Of a DNA stretch of 64,000 bases, positions 49,295 through 58,498 are shown in pieces; the stretch's first letter is position 1, and every line of letters begins with the position of its first letter. The DNA is from Natronobacterium texcoconense (GTDB taxonomy: Archaea; Halobacteriota; Halobacteria; Halobacteriales; Natrialbaceae). The position numbers were made by a program, and so were the translations under genes. Under the pieces are notes generated by a model, which did not search any database, had not been told where the DNA came from, and saw nothing but the letters and a program-made list of their open reading frames with translations. The stretch spans positions 168,995-232,994 of the forward strand of contig NZ_FNLC01000002.1 of NCBI RefSeq assembly GCF_900104065.1, in the 5' to 3' direction.

Positions 49295-52200
49295 ATGAGC
49301 AACGGGATCGTGACGACCGTCGGCGACGTGGTTCGAGTGCTCGTCGTCGGGGAGTCCACGCGAATGGAGTCTGCCGCCGACGCGCTCGCGGCCGGCCTCG
49401 AGTCCGCCTCGTTGCTCCGTGCACGAACTGCCGCAGATGCGGGCCAGCGACTGGCCAACGAAGACATCCACTGCGTTCTCTGTGAGTTCCGGCCGGAGGA
49501 GGACCGATCCCCGCTCGAGACGCTCGCCGCCACCGTCGACGACCGCCCGATTCTCGCCGTCACCGACGACGAAACCGCGGCACGTGCGCTCGAGGCCGGC
49601 GCGACCGACGTCGTCGCACCCGGAACGAACGAGACAGTCCTCGTGACCCGCGTCAGGAACGCGGCCGACTGCTACCGGCGTACCGAACGGACGGACGACC
49701 ACCGACACCGCGCGCTCGTAGAGAGTATCGACGCACCGATCTGGCTCCTCGAGGCCGACGGAACGATCGCGGACGCGAGTCCAGCCGTCGAATCGCGGCT
49801 GGGGTACACGTCGGGGGAACTCGAGCGAACGAAGTTCGAGCGGCTCGTCCACCCGGACGATCGGCCGGCCGTTCGCGAGACGCTGCGAACGGTCGCGACG
49901 CAGTCGTTCGGCGCGACCGAGGGGACAACCGTCCGTCTCGGCGACGCCGACGAGAGGTGGCAGGTCGTCGAACTGACCTGCGTCAACCGGCTCGAGGAGC
50001 CGCCGCTCGAGGGAATCGTCGCGACGGCGACTGCACTCGCACCGGCGACGGCAGCCGCGGAGAACCTGCAGGCGGCGATCGATCGCCTCGAGCGACCGCT
50101 GTTCACGGTGGGGCCGGACTGGGAACTCCAGTGGTCGAACGCGGCAGCGGACCGGCTGTTCGTGGACGCACCAGCGACTGGAACTGTCGTCTGGACTCTC
50201 CTTCCGGAACGCGTCCGAGAGACGTTCCTCGAGCACCTGCGTGAGGCGAGGGCGACGGGGGAGGTCGTCCGGTTCGAGATAGCTGGAGACGTCGCGAACC
50301 GCGAGGGAACGCCGCTCGCGCTGGCGGCCTATCCCGACGGTGACGGCGTTACAGTGCTCGCCCGAGAGCGCGACGCGATGCCGTCGAGCGAGGAGCGCGA
50401 CCGTCTCGACCTGCTCGAGTCGACGGTCGACGCACTCGAGGACGGAATCGCCATCGTCGACGACTCCTCGATCGAGTTCGCCAACGCGACACTCGTCAGG
50501 ATGGCCGGCCGGAACGCGCTCGTCGGTCGCGAGGTCGACGACCTGTTCGACGACGACCTCGCGACGACGGTTCTCGAGCGAGCCGAGTCGTCGATCGTCC
50601 GCTGGATGGAACCGGTCCAGGGACGGTTCGTCGCGGGAGACGCGTCGATCGACGTCGACGTCTACGTGAGCCCGCTGCGAAACGAACCCGATCGGACGCT
50701 CTGTCTCGTCAGGGACCGACGCCGGTCGGCCGCCGGCGCGCTGTCGACGGTCCACCGGACGGTCGCTGCCCTCCAGCGTGCCGAAGCTGCCGCCGACGTC
50801 CGCCGGGCCGTCGTCGACGCCGTTCACGCCCGGACCGACGCCGACCTCGCCGTCTGGTACCTCGTCGACGACGACCGCTTGCGACCCGCTGCGGTCGCGA
50901 CCGACGACGCGAGCCCGACACTCGAGCCGCCACCGGTCGAACGCGACTCCAGCCAGATCCCGCTCGAGGACGGGATCGCGGTCGCCGACGGGTCGACGCT
51001 CGAGCCGTTTCTCGAACGGGCCGGGATCACTGCCGAACGCGTTCTCACCACACCGGTCGGTTCGGACGGGATCGTGCTGGCGACGAGTACGGAGCCGATG
51101 GCTTTCGAATCGCTCGAGCGCGACCGCGACCGCGAGTCGCTGACGACGATCGTCGACGCGGCGTCGATCGCGCTCGAGCGAATCGCCGGTCGGACACGCG
51201 TCCGGCGCTGTGAACAGGAACGGTCGCGACTCGAGACGGCACTGGACGACGCCAAAAGCGTCCGGGCGGTCGAACGCCGACTGCTCGAGGCGGAGACGCG
51301 CGAGGACGTCGAACGGCGGCTGTGTGAGGGAATCGTCTCCCTGGCAGAGACCATCGAACTGGCCTGGGTCGGTCGGGTCGACGCCGAGTCGGTCACACCG
51401 AGGACGTGGGCCGGACGGGACGATGACGTTCTCGAGGGACTCTCCGTCCCCGTCGATCCGGATGCCGACGAGCCGACGGGGAAAGCGGCGGCACGTCGTG
51501 AGCCGATCCGCGTCGACGACCTGGAACGGAGCCGGGCCGCTGTCGACGACTCGAGGGCGGACGAACGCCGAGTCGCCGAGGCAGGGTTTCGCTCGCTCCT
51601 GAGCGTACCGATCGAACGCGACCGCAACGGGATCCGATACGGGACGCTCACGGCGTACGCGGATCGTCCGTCGGCGTTCGACGAGCACCGTCAGGCTCTC
51701 TTCGAACACCTCGCGGCGGTCGCCGCCCACGCAATCGGCGCACTCGAGCGCAAGCGGGCGTTGCTTTCCGACGGCGTCGTCGAACTCGAGGTCGTCCTCC
51801 GGGACGAGTCGGAGCCGCTCTCGGCCTTCGTCCGGCAACTGGGCCAGCAGGTCGAAGTCCGGGCAGTCGTTCCGCGTTCGTCGGGCGGATCGACGCTGTA
51901 CTGTACCCGCTCCGAGAGCGACGGCGAGCCGACCGCGATGCAGACGGTCGCCGAATCGGTCGCCGGGATCGAATCGATCCGATCGGCCGACGACGGCGTC
52001 GACGACTCGCCGATCGAACTCGTGTTTTCGGCGTCGACTGTCGCGGAAACCGTCGCAACCCACGGCGGAGTAGTCCGATCGATGACGCCCGACGACGACC
52101 GCGTCCGGCTCGTGATCGACCTCTCGAGTACCGTCGACGTGCGCGCGTTCGTCGAGACGCTCGAGCGCGCGTACTCGGGAGTCGAACTCGTCGCCCGCCG

Positions 52201-52453
52201 GGAACGACGCCGGACCGCCCGCCCCGCCCGGCCGTTCGACGCCGAACTCCGCGACAGACTTTCCGAACGGCAGCTCCGAACGCTCGAGAGCGCCTACTAC
52301 GGCGGCTTCTTCGAGTGGCCTCGAGAGAGCACGGGCGAAGAGGTCGCCGATTCGCTCGGCGTCTCCCAGCCGACGTTCAGCCGTCACCTCCGGCTGGCCC
52401 AGGGGAAACTGTTCGAACTGTTGTTCGAGGACCGGTCCGCCACCCTCGAGTAA
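49295..52453 (+). CDS. Bat/HTH-10-family multidomain regulator with pseudo-receiver
   Basis: A 1052-residue transcription regulator of the bacterio-opsin activator type. Residues ~10-120 look like a receiver domain (VRVLVVGESTRMESAADAL...IHCVLCEFRPEED) whose acidic pocket and phospho-Asp are replaced (VVGES, CEF), so it should not be phosphorylated. Several PAS domains follow (ALVESIDAPIWLLEADGTIADASPAVE near 140), then two GAF modules (~505-630, ~650-800), the Bat-type domain, and the C-terminal HTH-10 (LSERQLRTLESAYYGGFFEWP ... VSQPTFSRHLRLAQ). Such proteins respond to oxygen, light or redox. It follows UspA and the SCO-TlpA-CcdA operon. A minus-strand frame across the whole gene is an artefact. 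Confidence 0.9.
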   Translation: MSNGIVTTVGDVVRVLVVGESTRMESAADALAAGLESASLLRARTAADAGQRLANEDIHCVLCEFRPEEDRSPLETLAATVDDRPILAVTDDETAARALEAGATDVVAPGTNETVLVTRVRNAADCYRRTERTDDHRHRALVESIDAPIWLLEADGTIADASPAVESRLGYTSGELERTKFERLVHPDDRPAVRETLRTVATQSFGATEGTTVRLGDADERWQVVELTCVNRLEEPPLEGIVATATALAPATAAAENLQAAIDRLERPLFTVGPDWELQWSNAAADRLFVDAPATGTVVWTLLPERVRETFLEHLREARATGEVVRFEIAGDVANREGTPLALAAYPDGDGVTVLARERDAMPSSEERDRLDLLESTVDALEDGIAIVDDSSIEFANATLVRMAGRNALVGREVDDLFDDDLATTVLERAESSIVRWMEPVQGRFVAGDASIDVDVYVSPLRNEPDRTLCLVRDRRRSAAGALSTVHRTVAALQRAEAAADVRRAVVDAVHARTDADLAVWYLVDDDRLRPAAVATDDASPTLEPPPVERDSSQIPLEDGIAVADGSTLEPFLERAGITAERVLTTPVGSDGIVLATSTEPMAFESLERDRDRESLTTIVDAASIALERIAGRTRVRRCEQERSRLETALDDAKSVRAVERRLLEAETREDVERRLCEGIVSLAETIELAWVGRVDAESVTPRTWAGRDDDVLEGLSVPVDPDADEPTGKAAARREPIRVDDLERSRAAVDDSRADERRVAEAGFRSLLSVPIERDRNGIRYGTLTAYADRPSAFDEHRQALFEHLAAVAAHAIGALERKRALLSDGVVELEVVLRDESEPLSAFVRQLGQQVEVRAVVPRSSGGSTLYCTRSESDGEPTAMQTVAESVAGIESIRSADDGVDDSPIELVFSASTVAETVATHGGVVRSMTPDDDRVRLVIDLSSTVDVRAFVETLERAYSGVELVARRERRRTARPARPFDAELRDRLSERQLRTLESAYYGGFFEWPRESTGEEVADSLGVSQPTFSRHLRLAQGKLFELLFEDRSATLE

Positions 52454-52691
52454 CGAGTTGGCTAGTCGAAACTTACTGCGAGGGGTTGCCGTCGAATCGG
52501 CGATTTCGATCAGGTAACAGCCTCTTTCTTGTGCTGACAAACTGGTTCGATAATACGACGATGAATAGATATTGATGTCGAATATTCTATTAGTTCCGTG
52601 TATAGCGTCTACGACCATACGTCCGGCGTCGAATCGTCTATTCAATGAGCGCGTTCCCGGTAACGAGCGATTACAGCTGTCGTCCAGACGG

Positions 52692-53444
52692 ATGGCGGAT
52701 GATCTCGTGAGTATCGATATCGCCGACGTCGAGACCGATGCCGGTGCGGAGGGCACACCGGAGCACGAACGCGAACGGACTCCCGTCCGCTCCCGCGCCG
52801 ACGGTGGTGTCGTCGCCCAGCTTCGTCTCGACCACCCGGATCTCTTCTTGCGATCGACGATCCGCCGAGCGCCCGACGTCTCCATCGAACCCGAACACTG
52901 GACCGCCGTCGACGATCGAACCCTCGTCTTCCTCACGGTCCACGGCGACGCGTTCGACGAATTCGAGACGGCCCTCGAGATCGATCCGACCGTCGCCGAC
53001 CCCGTGTTGCTCGATCGATACCCCGACCGACGGGTCTATCGCGTCGAACGCGCGGCCGAAACGATCACGTTTACCGACCGACTCGCCTCGATCGGCGCAC
53101 ACGTCCTCGAGTTCTCGAGCTGTCCGAACGGCGACGGCTGGCAGATCCAGTTGCGGTTTCCGAGCCGGGACGACCTGATCGAGTTCAACGCCTACTGTGA
53201 CGAGCGTGGGGTGTCGGTGACTGTCGACCACCTGCGCGTCTCCGACGACGGCGACGACGGCGTCGTCGCGCTGACCGAAAAACAGCAGGACCTGCTCACG
53301 ACCGCCTACGAGGAGGGATACTTCGACGTGCCACGCGGCATCTCCCAGGACGAACTGGCGACGCGACTCGGCATCTCGAAGTCAGCCGTCTCCCAGCGGC
53401 TCCGGCGGGCGGTCGGAGAACTGTGCGGAGCAACGCTGTCCTGA
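52692..53444 (+). CDS. Bat/HTH-10-family transcription regulator (short form)
   Basis: A 250-residue regulator. The C-terminal HTH-10 domain is VVALTEKQQDLLTTAYEEGYFDVPRGISQDELATRLGISKSAVSQRLRRA. The N-terminal ~190 residues form a beta-rich sensing domain like that of other short haloarchaeal HTH-10 proteins, without receiver, PAS or GAF domains. The start is ATG at 52692 (MADDLVSIDIADV); the longer frame upstream is Arg-rich and sits in an AT-rich promoter region. It follows the large Bat-like gene by ~240 bp; they may act on shared targets. Confidence 0.88.
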   Translation: MADDLVSIDIADVETDAGAEGTPEHERERTPVRSRADGGVVAQLRLDHPDLFLRSTIRRAPDVSIEPEHWTAVDDRTLVFLTVHGDAFDEFETALEIDPTVADPVLLDRYPDRRVYRVERAAETITFTDRLASIGAHVLEFSSCPNGDGWQIQLRFPSRDDLIEFNAYCDERGVSVTVDHLRVSDDGDDGVVALTEKQQDLLTTAYEEGYFDVPRGISQDELATRLGISKSAVSQRLRRAVGELCGATLS

Positions 53445-53481
53445 AACAGTAGTAAACGTCGAAAAACGCAGTAAAGCGCCG

Positions 53482-53670
53482 TTACTCTTCGTCTTCGTCG
53501 TCGTCTTTCATCGTCCCGAGTTGCGAGACGAGTTCGTCGGTCGAGACGTCCGACTCGAAAGACATCTCGCCATCGTGGTCGTTCTCGTGGACGTTGACGG
53601 CCTCGACGTTCTCGTCGTCGTCGGCCGACTGCTGCTGTTGTTCGGATTCGTCGTAGCTACCAAAACCCAT
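53482..53670 (-). CDS. Small acidic haloarchaeal protein (DUF5786-like)
   Basis: A 62-residue acidic protein, starting MGFGSYDESEQQQQSADDDE and ending KDDDEDEE. The MGFGSYDESEQ opening is, from memory, that of a widespread haloarchaeal DUF family. It appears disordered, with no metal ligands. The start is ATG at 53670; the upstream Arg-rich extension is not conserved-looking. It lies downstream of the antiporter promoter and is convergent with the short HTH-10 gene. Confidence 0.75.
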   Translation of the reverse strand: MGFGSYDESEQQQQSADDDENVEAVNVHENDHDGEMSFESDVSTDELVSQLGTMKDDDEDEE

Positions 53671-53745
53671 ACGCCTACGACGGGAAGGCCGTTCAAAGGT
53701 GTGGCGGTTCGGTACTGCTCCGTCTCCCGTTCTCACGATCCCGAA

Positions 53746-55806
53746 TCACTTGAATCGAAGATACTGTCGATCGTATTCCGGTTCGCCCTGACGCGGGTGG
53801 ACCGTGATGAACGACGCCGGCGGGAGTTCGGCCAGCCGGCCGGGTAACTCGTCGAGTTCGGGATGCCAGCCGACGTCGCCCCGGCGAGGGGAGATCGTCA
53901 CGATGAGGTCGTCGTCGCTCGCTTCCGACTCGAGTGCCGGCAGGAGCCGTCCCCAGTCGTCGACGGCTTCGAACTCGGCCGTCGCGTCCTCCTCGACGCG
54001 TCCGAACGCTGCCTCGAACCGATCGGGATCGTCCGCGACGACGAGGACGGTCAGTTCTGCGCCCAGGCTCGCCGCGAGCCGTTTGACGAGGTGAACTCCC
54101 TCGTAGAACCCCTCGTGGGAGTCCGCACCGACGGGAACCACGACGAAGATCCGGCGAGTCGTGTTGATCGGATGCCCCAGCCGGGAGACGAGCACGGGCA
54201 ACTGGCTGCGCTGGAGTACCTGATCGATGATGCTCCCGAAGACGCGGTGCCGGAAACTCGCCGTCGCATCCCACCCCAGCAGGATCAGATTCGCCTGGAC
54301 CTCGACGCTTCCCCGAACGATTCCCGAGGCGACGTTGTGATTGACCCGCGTCTCGGTCTCGATCGGGACCTCGGCGGCGCTTCCCGTCGCTGCCAGCTCC
54401 TCGAGGTCGGCTCTGGCCTCGGCGATCCGCCGGTCGGTGGCTCCCTCCTCGGGCTGGACGACTCGCATCACGTTGACCGGCTCCGACCCCCCTTCGCCCT
54501 TGATGACGAACGCCAGTTCGAGCAGCCGCTGTTGAAGATCGGCGTACCGCGACAGCGGCAACAGGATAGTCGGATCCCCGACGCTGCGACCTTCTTCCCC
54601 GGGGCTGCGCTCGAGCGCAAGCCGGTTCGCGCCGCGTTCGGTGAGCCAGGGACTCACCAGTGCGGTCACCAGCAACATCACGACGACGGCGTTGAGCACA
54701 TCGAGACCGAACAGGCCGGCGTCGAAGCCGACGAGCGTGATCGCCAGCGCAGCGGCGGCCTGGCCGATCGAGAGCCCGAAGATGACGTCGCGTTCGTTGC
54801 GCGTGTAGTTCTGGAACTCGGCGACGAGCCAGGCGGCGACGGCTTTCGTGACGAGCATCGTGGCGATAACGAAGCCGGCGACCTGCAGCGTTCGGGGGCC
54901 GTCGAAGATCACGCTCGGGTCGACGAGCATCCCGACGTGCAACAGGAAGAAGGGGATGAAGAAGGCGTTGCCGACGAACTCGATGCGGTTCATCAGCGTT
55001 CCGCCCTCGGAGATCAGCCTGTTCACCGCGATTCCGGCGATGAACGCGCCGAGGATCGGCGAGAGTTCGAGCAGTTCGGCGAGACTCGCAGTCGCGAAGA
55101 TGGCGACCATCACGAACAGGAACTCGAAGTAACTCTCCTCGCTGAACGTCTGGAAGAACCACCGCGAGATCGGCGGGACGACGAACCATGCCGTCGCAAA
55201 GAGGACGACGAGCGCGAGCGCGATTTCGGCGAACAGCCAGATCGACAGCCCCGTTCCGACGGCACCGATGACGACCGCGAGCACGACCAGCGCGCTCGTA
55301 TCGGTAAAGAGGATGCCCCCGAAGACGGCTGTGACGGCGGGATTTTTCGTCACGCCGTACTGGTTGACGACGGGATACGCGAGCAAGGTGTGAGAGGCAA
55401 ACACCGCCGCGAGCAGGAGTGACGCCCAGACGTCCAGTCCCAGCACCACGTAGGTCCCTATCGTGCCGACGATAAACGGGAGGTAGAAACTCGTCAGCCC
55501 GAATATCGCCGCGTCCTCCGGTGCCTCCCTGAACCCCTGGAGATCGAGCTCGAGGCCGACGGTAAACAGCAGGTAGATCAGCCCGACTTCCCCGAGCAGA
55601 ACGATCGCATCCGAGTGGTCGACGAGCTCGAGCGCGCCGGGGCCGATCACCGCGCCGAAGACGACGATGCCGACGATCCCCGGTTGTCCGAGTCGTTTGG
55701 CGAGCAGGGGACCGACGAGAAAGACGGCCATCGCGACCGCAAAGACCAGCACCGGCTGCTCGAGCGGCACCGCGGGCGCGTCGACGAAGAGTGGCACTGG
55801 GATCAT
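53746..55806 (-). CDS. Cation:proton antiporter (Kef/CPA2 type) with C-terminal Usp-like domains
   Basis: A 686-residue protein. Residues ~1-400 carry about twelve helices of the Na+/H+ exchanger fold (YLLFTVGLELDLQGFREAP, GGILFTDTSALVVLAV with the ion-binding Asp, LSPILGAFIAGIAVNR). The cytoplasmic part from ~410 has two UspA-like domains (DPTILLPLSRYADLQQRLLELAF; RRIFVVVPVGADSHEGFYEG). The pattern VGNAFFIPFFLLHVGMLVD matches the CPA2 core. It should exchange Na+ or K+ for H+ across the membrane, possibly gated by nucleotide binding to the Usp domains. The start is 55806 (MIPVPLFVDAP). Confidence 0.93.
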   Translation of the reverse strand: MIPVPLFVDAPAVPLEQPVLVFAVAMAVFLVGPLLAKRLGQPGIVGIVVFGAVIGPGALELVDHSDAIVLLGEVGLIYLLFTVGLELDLQGFREAPEDAAIFGLTSFYLPFIVGTIGTYVVLGLDVWASLLLAAVFASHTLLAYPVVNQYGVTKNPAVTAVFGGILFTDTSALVVLAVVIGAVGTGLSIWLFAEIALALVVLFATAWFVVPPISRWFFQTFSEESYFEFLFVMVAIFATASLAELLELSPILGAFIAGIAVNRLISEGGTLMNRIEFVGNAFFIPFFLLHVGMLVDPSVIFDGPRTLQVAGFVIATMLVTKAVAAWLVAEFQNYTRNERDVIFGLSIGQAAAALAITLVGFDAGLFGLDVLNAVVVMLLVTALVSPWLTERGANRLALERSPGEEGRSVGDPTILLPLSRYADLQQRLLELAFVIKGEGGSEPVNVMRVVQPEEGATDRRIAEARADLEELAATGSAAEVPIETETRVNHNVASGIVRGSVEVQANLILLGWDATASFRHRVFGSIIDQVLQRSQLPVLVSRLGHPINTTRRIFVVVPVGADSHEGFYEGVHLVKRLAASLGAELTVLVVADDPDRFEAAFGRVEEDATAEFEAVDDWGRLLPALESEASDDDLIVTISPRRGDVGWHPELDELPGRLAELPPASFITVHPRQGEPEYDRQYLRFK

Positions 55807-56285
55807 CGCTCGTGCTCTCGCTCACCGCCACGAAAATCGTCCCGTCCGCACATCGAGAACGCCGTGGTCGTTGTTCTACCGTCGTAACCCGACACCGAAT
55901 AATAATGCGTGGCCTTTGGACAGTTGTCACGTCGAGACGCTCGAGTACGTTGTTGTTATCGTGTGCGTCATCGACAGCGATCGGCCGGCAACCGTCCGTC
56001 CGAGCGGTTACGGCGTGGAGATGCCGGCTTCCGTCCGTTCAGTGGCTGTACTCTCCGATTGAACTCCTGTTCGCTTGACATAACGCCCCGATCCGACGGG
56101 TGAACGTCAAACTGTGCCGGATTCCTGGAAATAGTCGAACATTCGTGTAACAGATTGCCAATATTCCGTACGTGTTACCTACTGTACTCGGTGTAGTCGC
56201 GAACTATCTCGAACGAATTACCCCGACGCTACCGCTCCCGGTAGCCTATCTATAGTAATGGGTTCGGCTGGCCACTGATCCGATC
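55807..56285. other. Intergenic region containing the glmS promoter
   Basis: About 480 bp with short plus-strand frames rich in Arg and Ser, none coding-like. CTATCTATAGTAA at 56246-56258 is a good TATA box; the start of transcription would be near 56278-56284. The rest contains no tRNA, repeat or other recognisable element. Confidence 0.55.
56246..56258 (+). promoter_or_regulatory. TATA box of the glmS transcript
   Basis: CTATCTATAGTAA lies about 32 nt before the ATG of the 41-codon leader frame (56286) and about 165 nt before the glmS start, so the mRNA carries a leader of about 130-140 nt. Confidence 0.55.
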
Positions 56286-56411
56286 ATGTCCAGGTACTGC
56301 TTTGCCGCTCGAGGAGCCCTCGCGGGCGGGAACTCCTTCGGGGAACAGTCGACGATCGACAGCGCCGACTCGCGTGAGAGGGACGGACCGACTGCCGTCG
56401 GAGGTGGGTGA
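56286..56411 (+). CDS. Possible 41-residue leader peptide of glmS
   Basis: A short frame from ATG at 56286 to TGA at 56409-56411, five bases before the glmS ATG. It begins MSRYCFAARGALAGG. Its last codons contain GGAGGTG (56400-56406), a strong match to the 16S anti-Shine-Dalgarno end, so translation of the frame would cover or free the glmS ribosome-binding site. The frame could also be chance: it is short and has no clear composition bias. Confidence 0.4.
   Translation: MSRYCFAARGALAGGNSFGEQSTIDSADSRERDGPTAVGGG
56400..56406 (+). promoter_or_regulatory. Ribosome binding site of glmS
   Basis: GGAGGTG precedes ATG 56417 with a 10-nt spacer. It supports choosing 56417 rather than the in-frame GTG at 56408 as the start, as does the need for an N-terminal Cys after Met removal. 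Confidence 0.7.
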
Positions 56412-56416
56412 TTCGA

Positions 56417-58231
56417 ATGTGTGGCATCATCGGACACGTCGGCGACGGTGACGCACTCGAGACGCTACTGACTGGCCTCGAGAACCTCGAGTACAGGGGG
56501 TACGACTCGGCCGGCGTTGCTGTCCAGAACGGCTCGGGAATCGCCGTTCAGAAGCGCTCGGGCAAGGTCGAGGAACTCAAAGACGCCGTGACGGAGACGA
56601 GTCTCGAGGGCGATGTCGGGATCGGTCACACGCGCTGGAGCACCCACGGGCCGCCGACCGACGAGAACGCTCACCCCCACACCGACGGGACGAAAGACGT
56701 CGCCGTCGTCCACAACGGGATCATCGAAAACTACGCCGAACTCAAGTCCTGGCTTCGCGAACGGGGCCACGAGTTCACCAGCGACACCGACACCGAGGTC
56801 ATCCCCCACCTGATCCAGTACTACCTCGACGAGGGGATGGAAAACGAAGCCGCGTTCCGCCGGGCGATCGACGAACTCGAGGGGAGTTACGCCGTCGCAG
56901 CGATGCTCTCGGGCGAACACGTCCTCTACGCCGCCCGGAAGGGGTCGCCGCTCGTCGTCGGCATCGAAGACGACGAGTTCTTCCTCGCAAGCGACGTCCC
57001 TGCCTTCCTCGAGTACACCGACAGCGTCGTCTACCTCGAGGACGGCGACGTGGTCGTCGTCGACGAGGAGGGAATCGAGTTCACCGACCTCGCGGGCGAG
57101 CCGATCAGCCGCGAACCGGAGACCGTCGACTGGGATCCCGAACAGGCCGGCAAGGGCGAGTACGAGCACTTCATGCTCAAAGAGATCTACGAGCAGCCGA
57201 CCTCGCTGGCCCAGGCGATCGAGGGACGGGTCGATCCCAATGCGGGCCAGGTGAGTCTCGAGGACTTCGAGCCGGGAACGTTCGAGGACGTCGACAGCGT
57301 CCAGCTGGTCGCCTGTGGGACGTCGTACCATGCGGCGCTGTACGGCTCGCTCGCGCTGAACCAGGCTGGCGTTCAGGCGACGGCGCTGCTGGCGAACGAG
57401 TACAGCGTGACGGCACCCCCGGTCACGGAGGATACGCTCGTCATTGCGGTCTCCCAGAGCGGCGAGACGGCGGACACGCTGAACGCGCTCCGGCAGGCTG
57501 CCGACGAAGGTGCGGAGACGCTCACCGTGACGAACGTCGTCGGCTCGACGGCGGCTCGCGTCGCCGACGACGCACTCTTCATCCGTGCCGGGCCCGAGAT
57601 CGGTGTCGCCGCGACCAAGACCTTCTCCTCACAGGCGGTCATGCTGACGCTTTTGGCCCAGCGGATCGCCGACGACGTGCGCGGCGAGCCACCCGCCGAT
57701 CTCGAGTCACTGTTGCCCGCGCTGGCCGACATGCCCGAGGAAATCGACACACTCCTCGAAGAATCGGCGGCCGACGCGATCGCTCGGGAGTACATCGACA
57801 GCCAGTCGTTTTTCTTCATCGGCCGCGGTCTCGGCTTCCCGGTCGCGCTCGAGGGTGCCCTGAAGTTCAAGGAGATCACCTACGAGCACGCCGAAGGGTT
57901 CGCATCGGGCGAACTCAAACACGGCCCGCTCGCGCTCGTGACGCCCGAGACGCCGGTGTTCGCGATCTTTACCGGCGAGGAAGACGAGAAGACGCTGAAA
58001 AACGCTGAAGAGGCCCAGACTCGAGGCGCGCCGGTGATCGCAGTCTGTCCCGACGGTCACCGGGCGGTCGAGGTCGCCGACGACCACCTCGCGATTCCGG
58101 ACACCGACTCGGACCTGGCTGGACTCCACGCGAACGTGCAACTCCAGCTGGTCTCGTACTACGCCGCGGATCTGCTCGGGCGGCCGATCGACAAGCCACG
58201 GAACCTCGCCAAGAGCGTCACGGTGGAGTAA
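56417..58231 (+). CDS. glmS: Glutamine-fructose-6-phosphate aminotransferase
   Basis: A 604-residue GlmS, which makes glucosamine-6-phosphate from fructose-6-phosphate and glutamine. The Ntn amidotransferase domain begins MCGIIGHVGDGDALETLL, the Cys being the nucleophile after Met removal; HTRWSTHGPPTDENAHPH follows. Two SIS domains hold VACGTSYHAALYGSLALN and SQSGETADTLNALRQ. The C-terminus ...DKPRNLAKSVTVE is that of the synthase. The glmU-type and glmM genes follow on the opposite strand within 4 kb, so UDP-GlcNAc synthesis is locally clustered but not co-transcribed. Confidence 0.97.
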   Translation: MCGIIGHVGDGDALETLLTGLENLEYRGYDSAGVAVQNGSGIAVQKRSGKVEELKDAVTETSLEGDVGIGHTRWSTHGPPTDENAHPHTDGTKDVAVVHNGIIENYAELKSWLRERGHEFTSDTDTEVIPHLIQYYLDEGMENEAAFRRAIDELEGSYAVAAMLSGEHVLYAARKGSPLVVGIEDDEFFLASDVPAFLEYTDSVVYLEDGDVVVVDEEGIEFTDLAGEPISREPETVDWDPEQAGKGEYEHFMLKEIYEQPTSLAQAIEGRVDPNAGQVSLEDFEPGTFEDVDSVQLVACGTSYHAALYGSLALNQAGVQATALLANEYSVTAPPVTEDTLVIAVSQSGETADTLNALRQAADEGAETLTVTNVVGSTAARVADDALFIRAGPEIGVAATKTFSSQAVMLTLLAQRIADDVRGEPPADLESLLPALADMPEEIDTLLEESAADAIAREYIDSQSFFFIGRGLGFPVALEGALKFKEITYEHAEGFASGELKHGPLALVTPETPVFAIFTGEEDEKTLKNAEEAQTRGAPVIAVCPDGHRAVEVADDHLAIPDTDSDLAGLHANVQLQLVSYYAADLLGRPIDKPRNLAKSVTVE

Positions 58232-58288
58232 CTCGTCGACACCGTCGCCGGAGATACGTATCGAAAGACAGGAAGTCAGAGGCACCGA

Positions 58289-58453
58289 GTGCGAGTCCTC
58301 GAAGCCGAGGGACGCGACACCACCCCCGTAGCCCACGTCCGCACAGCCTCGATCGAACATCGCTCACACTCGGCAACGCTGGAATCGACGCTGGAGGAGT
58401 GCGGTGATCGTGAAACGGTGTGGTACCGATCGTCACTCCTCCGCGTGAAGTAA
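58289..58453 (+). CDS. Small protein or gene remnant downstream of glmS
   Basis: A 54-codon frame starting with GTG (VRVLEAEGRDTTPVAHV) and ending SSLLRVK before TAA at 58451-58453. Third-position GC is about 70 percent, which fits a coding origin. The same frame stays open back to the glmS stop at 58231 without another start codon, and the extra upstream codons also read protein-like, so this may be the tail of a once larger gene. No family recognised. Confidence 0.4.
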   Translation: MRVLEAEGRDTTPVAHVRTASIEHRSHSATLESTLEECGDRETVWYRSSLLRVK

Positions 58454-58498
58454 CTACACCATTACTTATTAATTATACACTTGATGAATCCGGGACGG

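Noticed and set aside
49256-52936. A 1226-codon open frame on the minus strand opposite the Bat-type regulator
   Set aside because: It is the antisense shadow of a GC-rich gene: Arg-rich, without domains or a promoter, and the plus-strand gene has clear receiver-like, PAS, GAF and HTH-10 motifs.
53693-55930. A 745-codon minus-strand frame overlapping the antiporter gene in another frame
   Set aside because: Very Arg-rich composition and no membrane helices; the antiporter frame (53746-55806) has the family motifs.
55909-56103. 64-codon plus-strand frame upstream of glmS
   Set aside because: Arg/Ser-rich and without coding-like composition.
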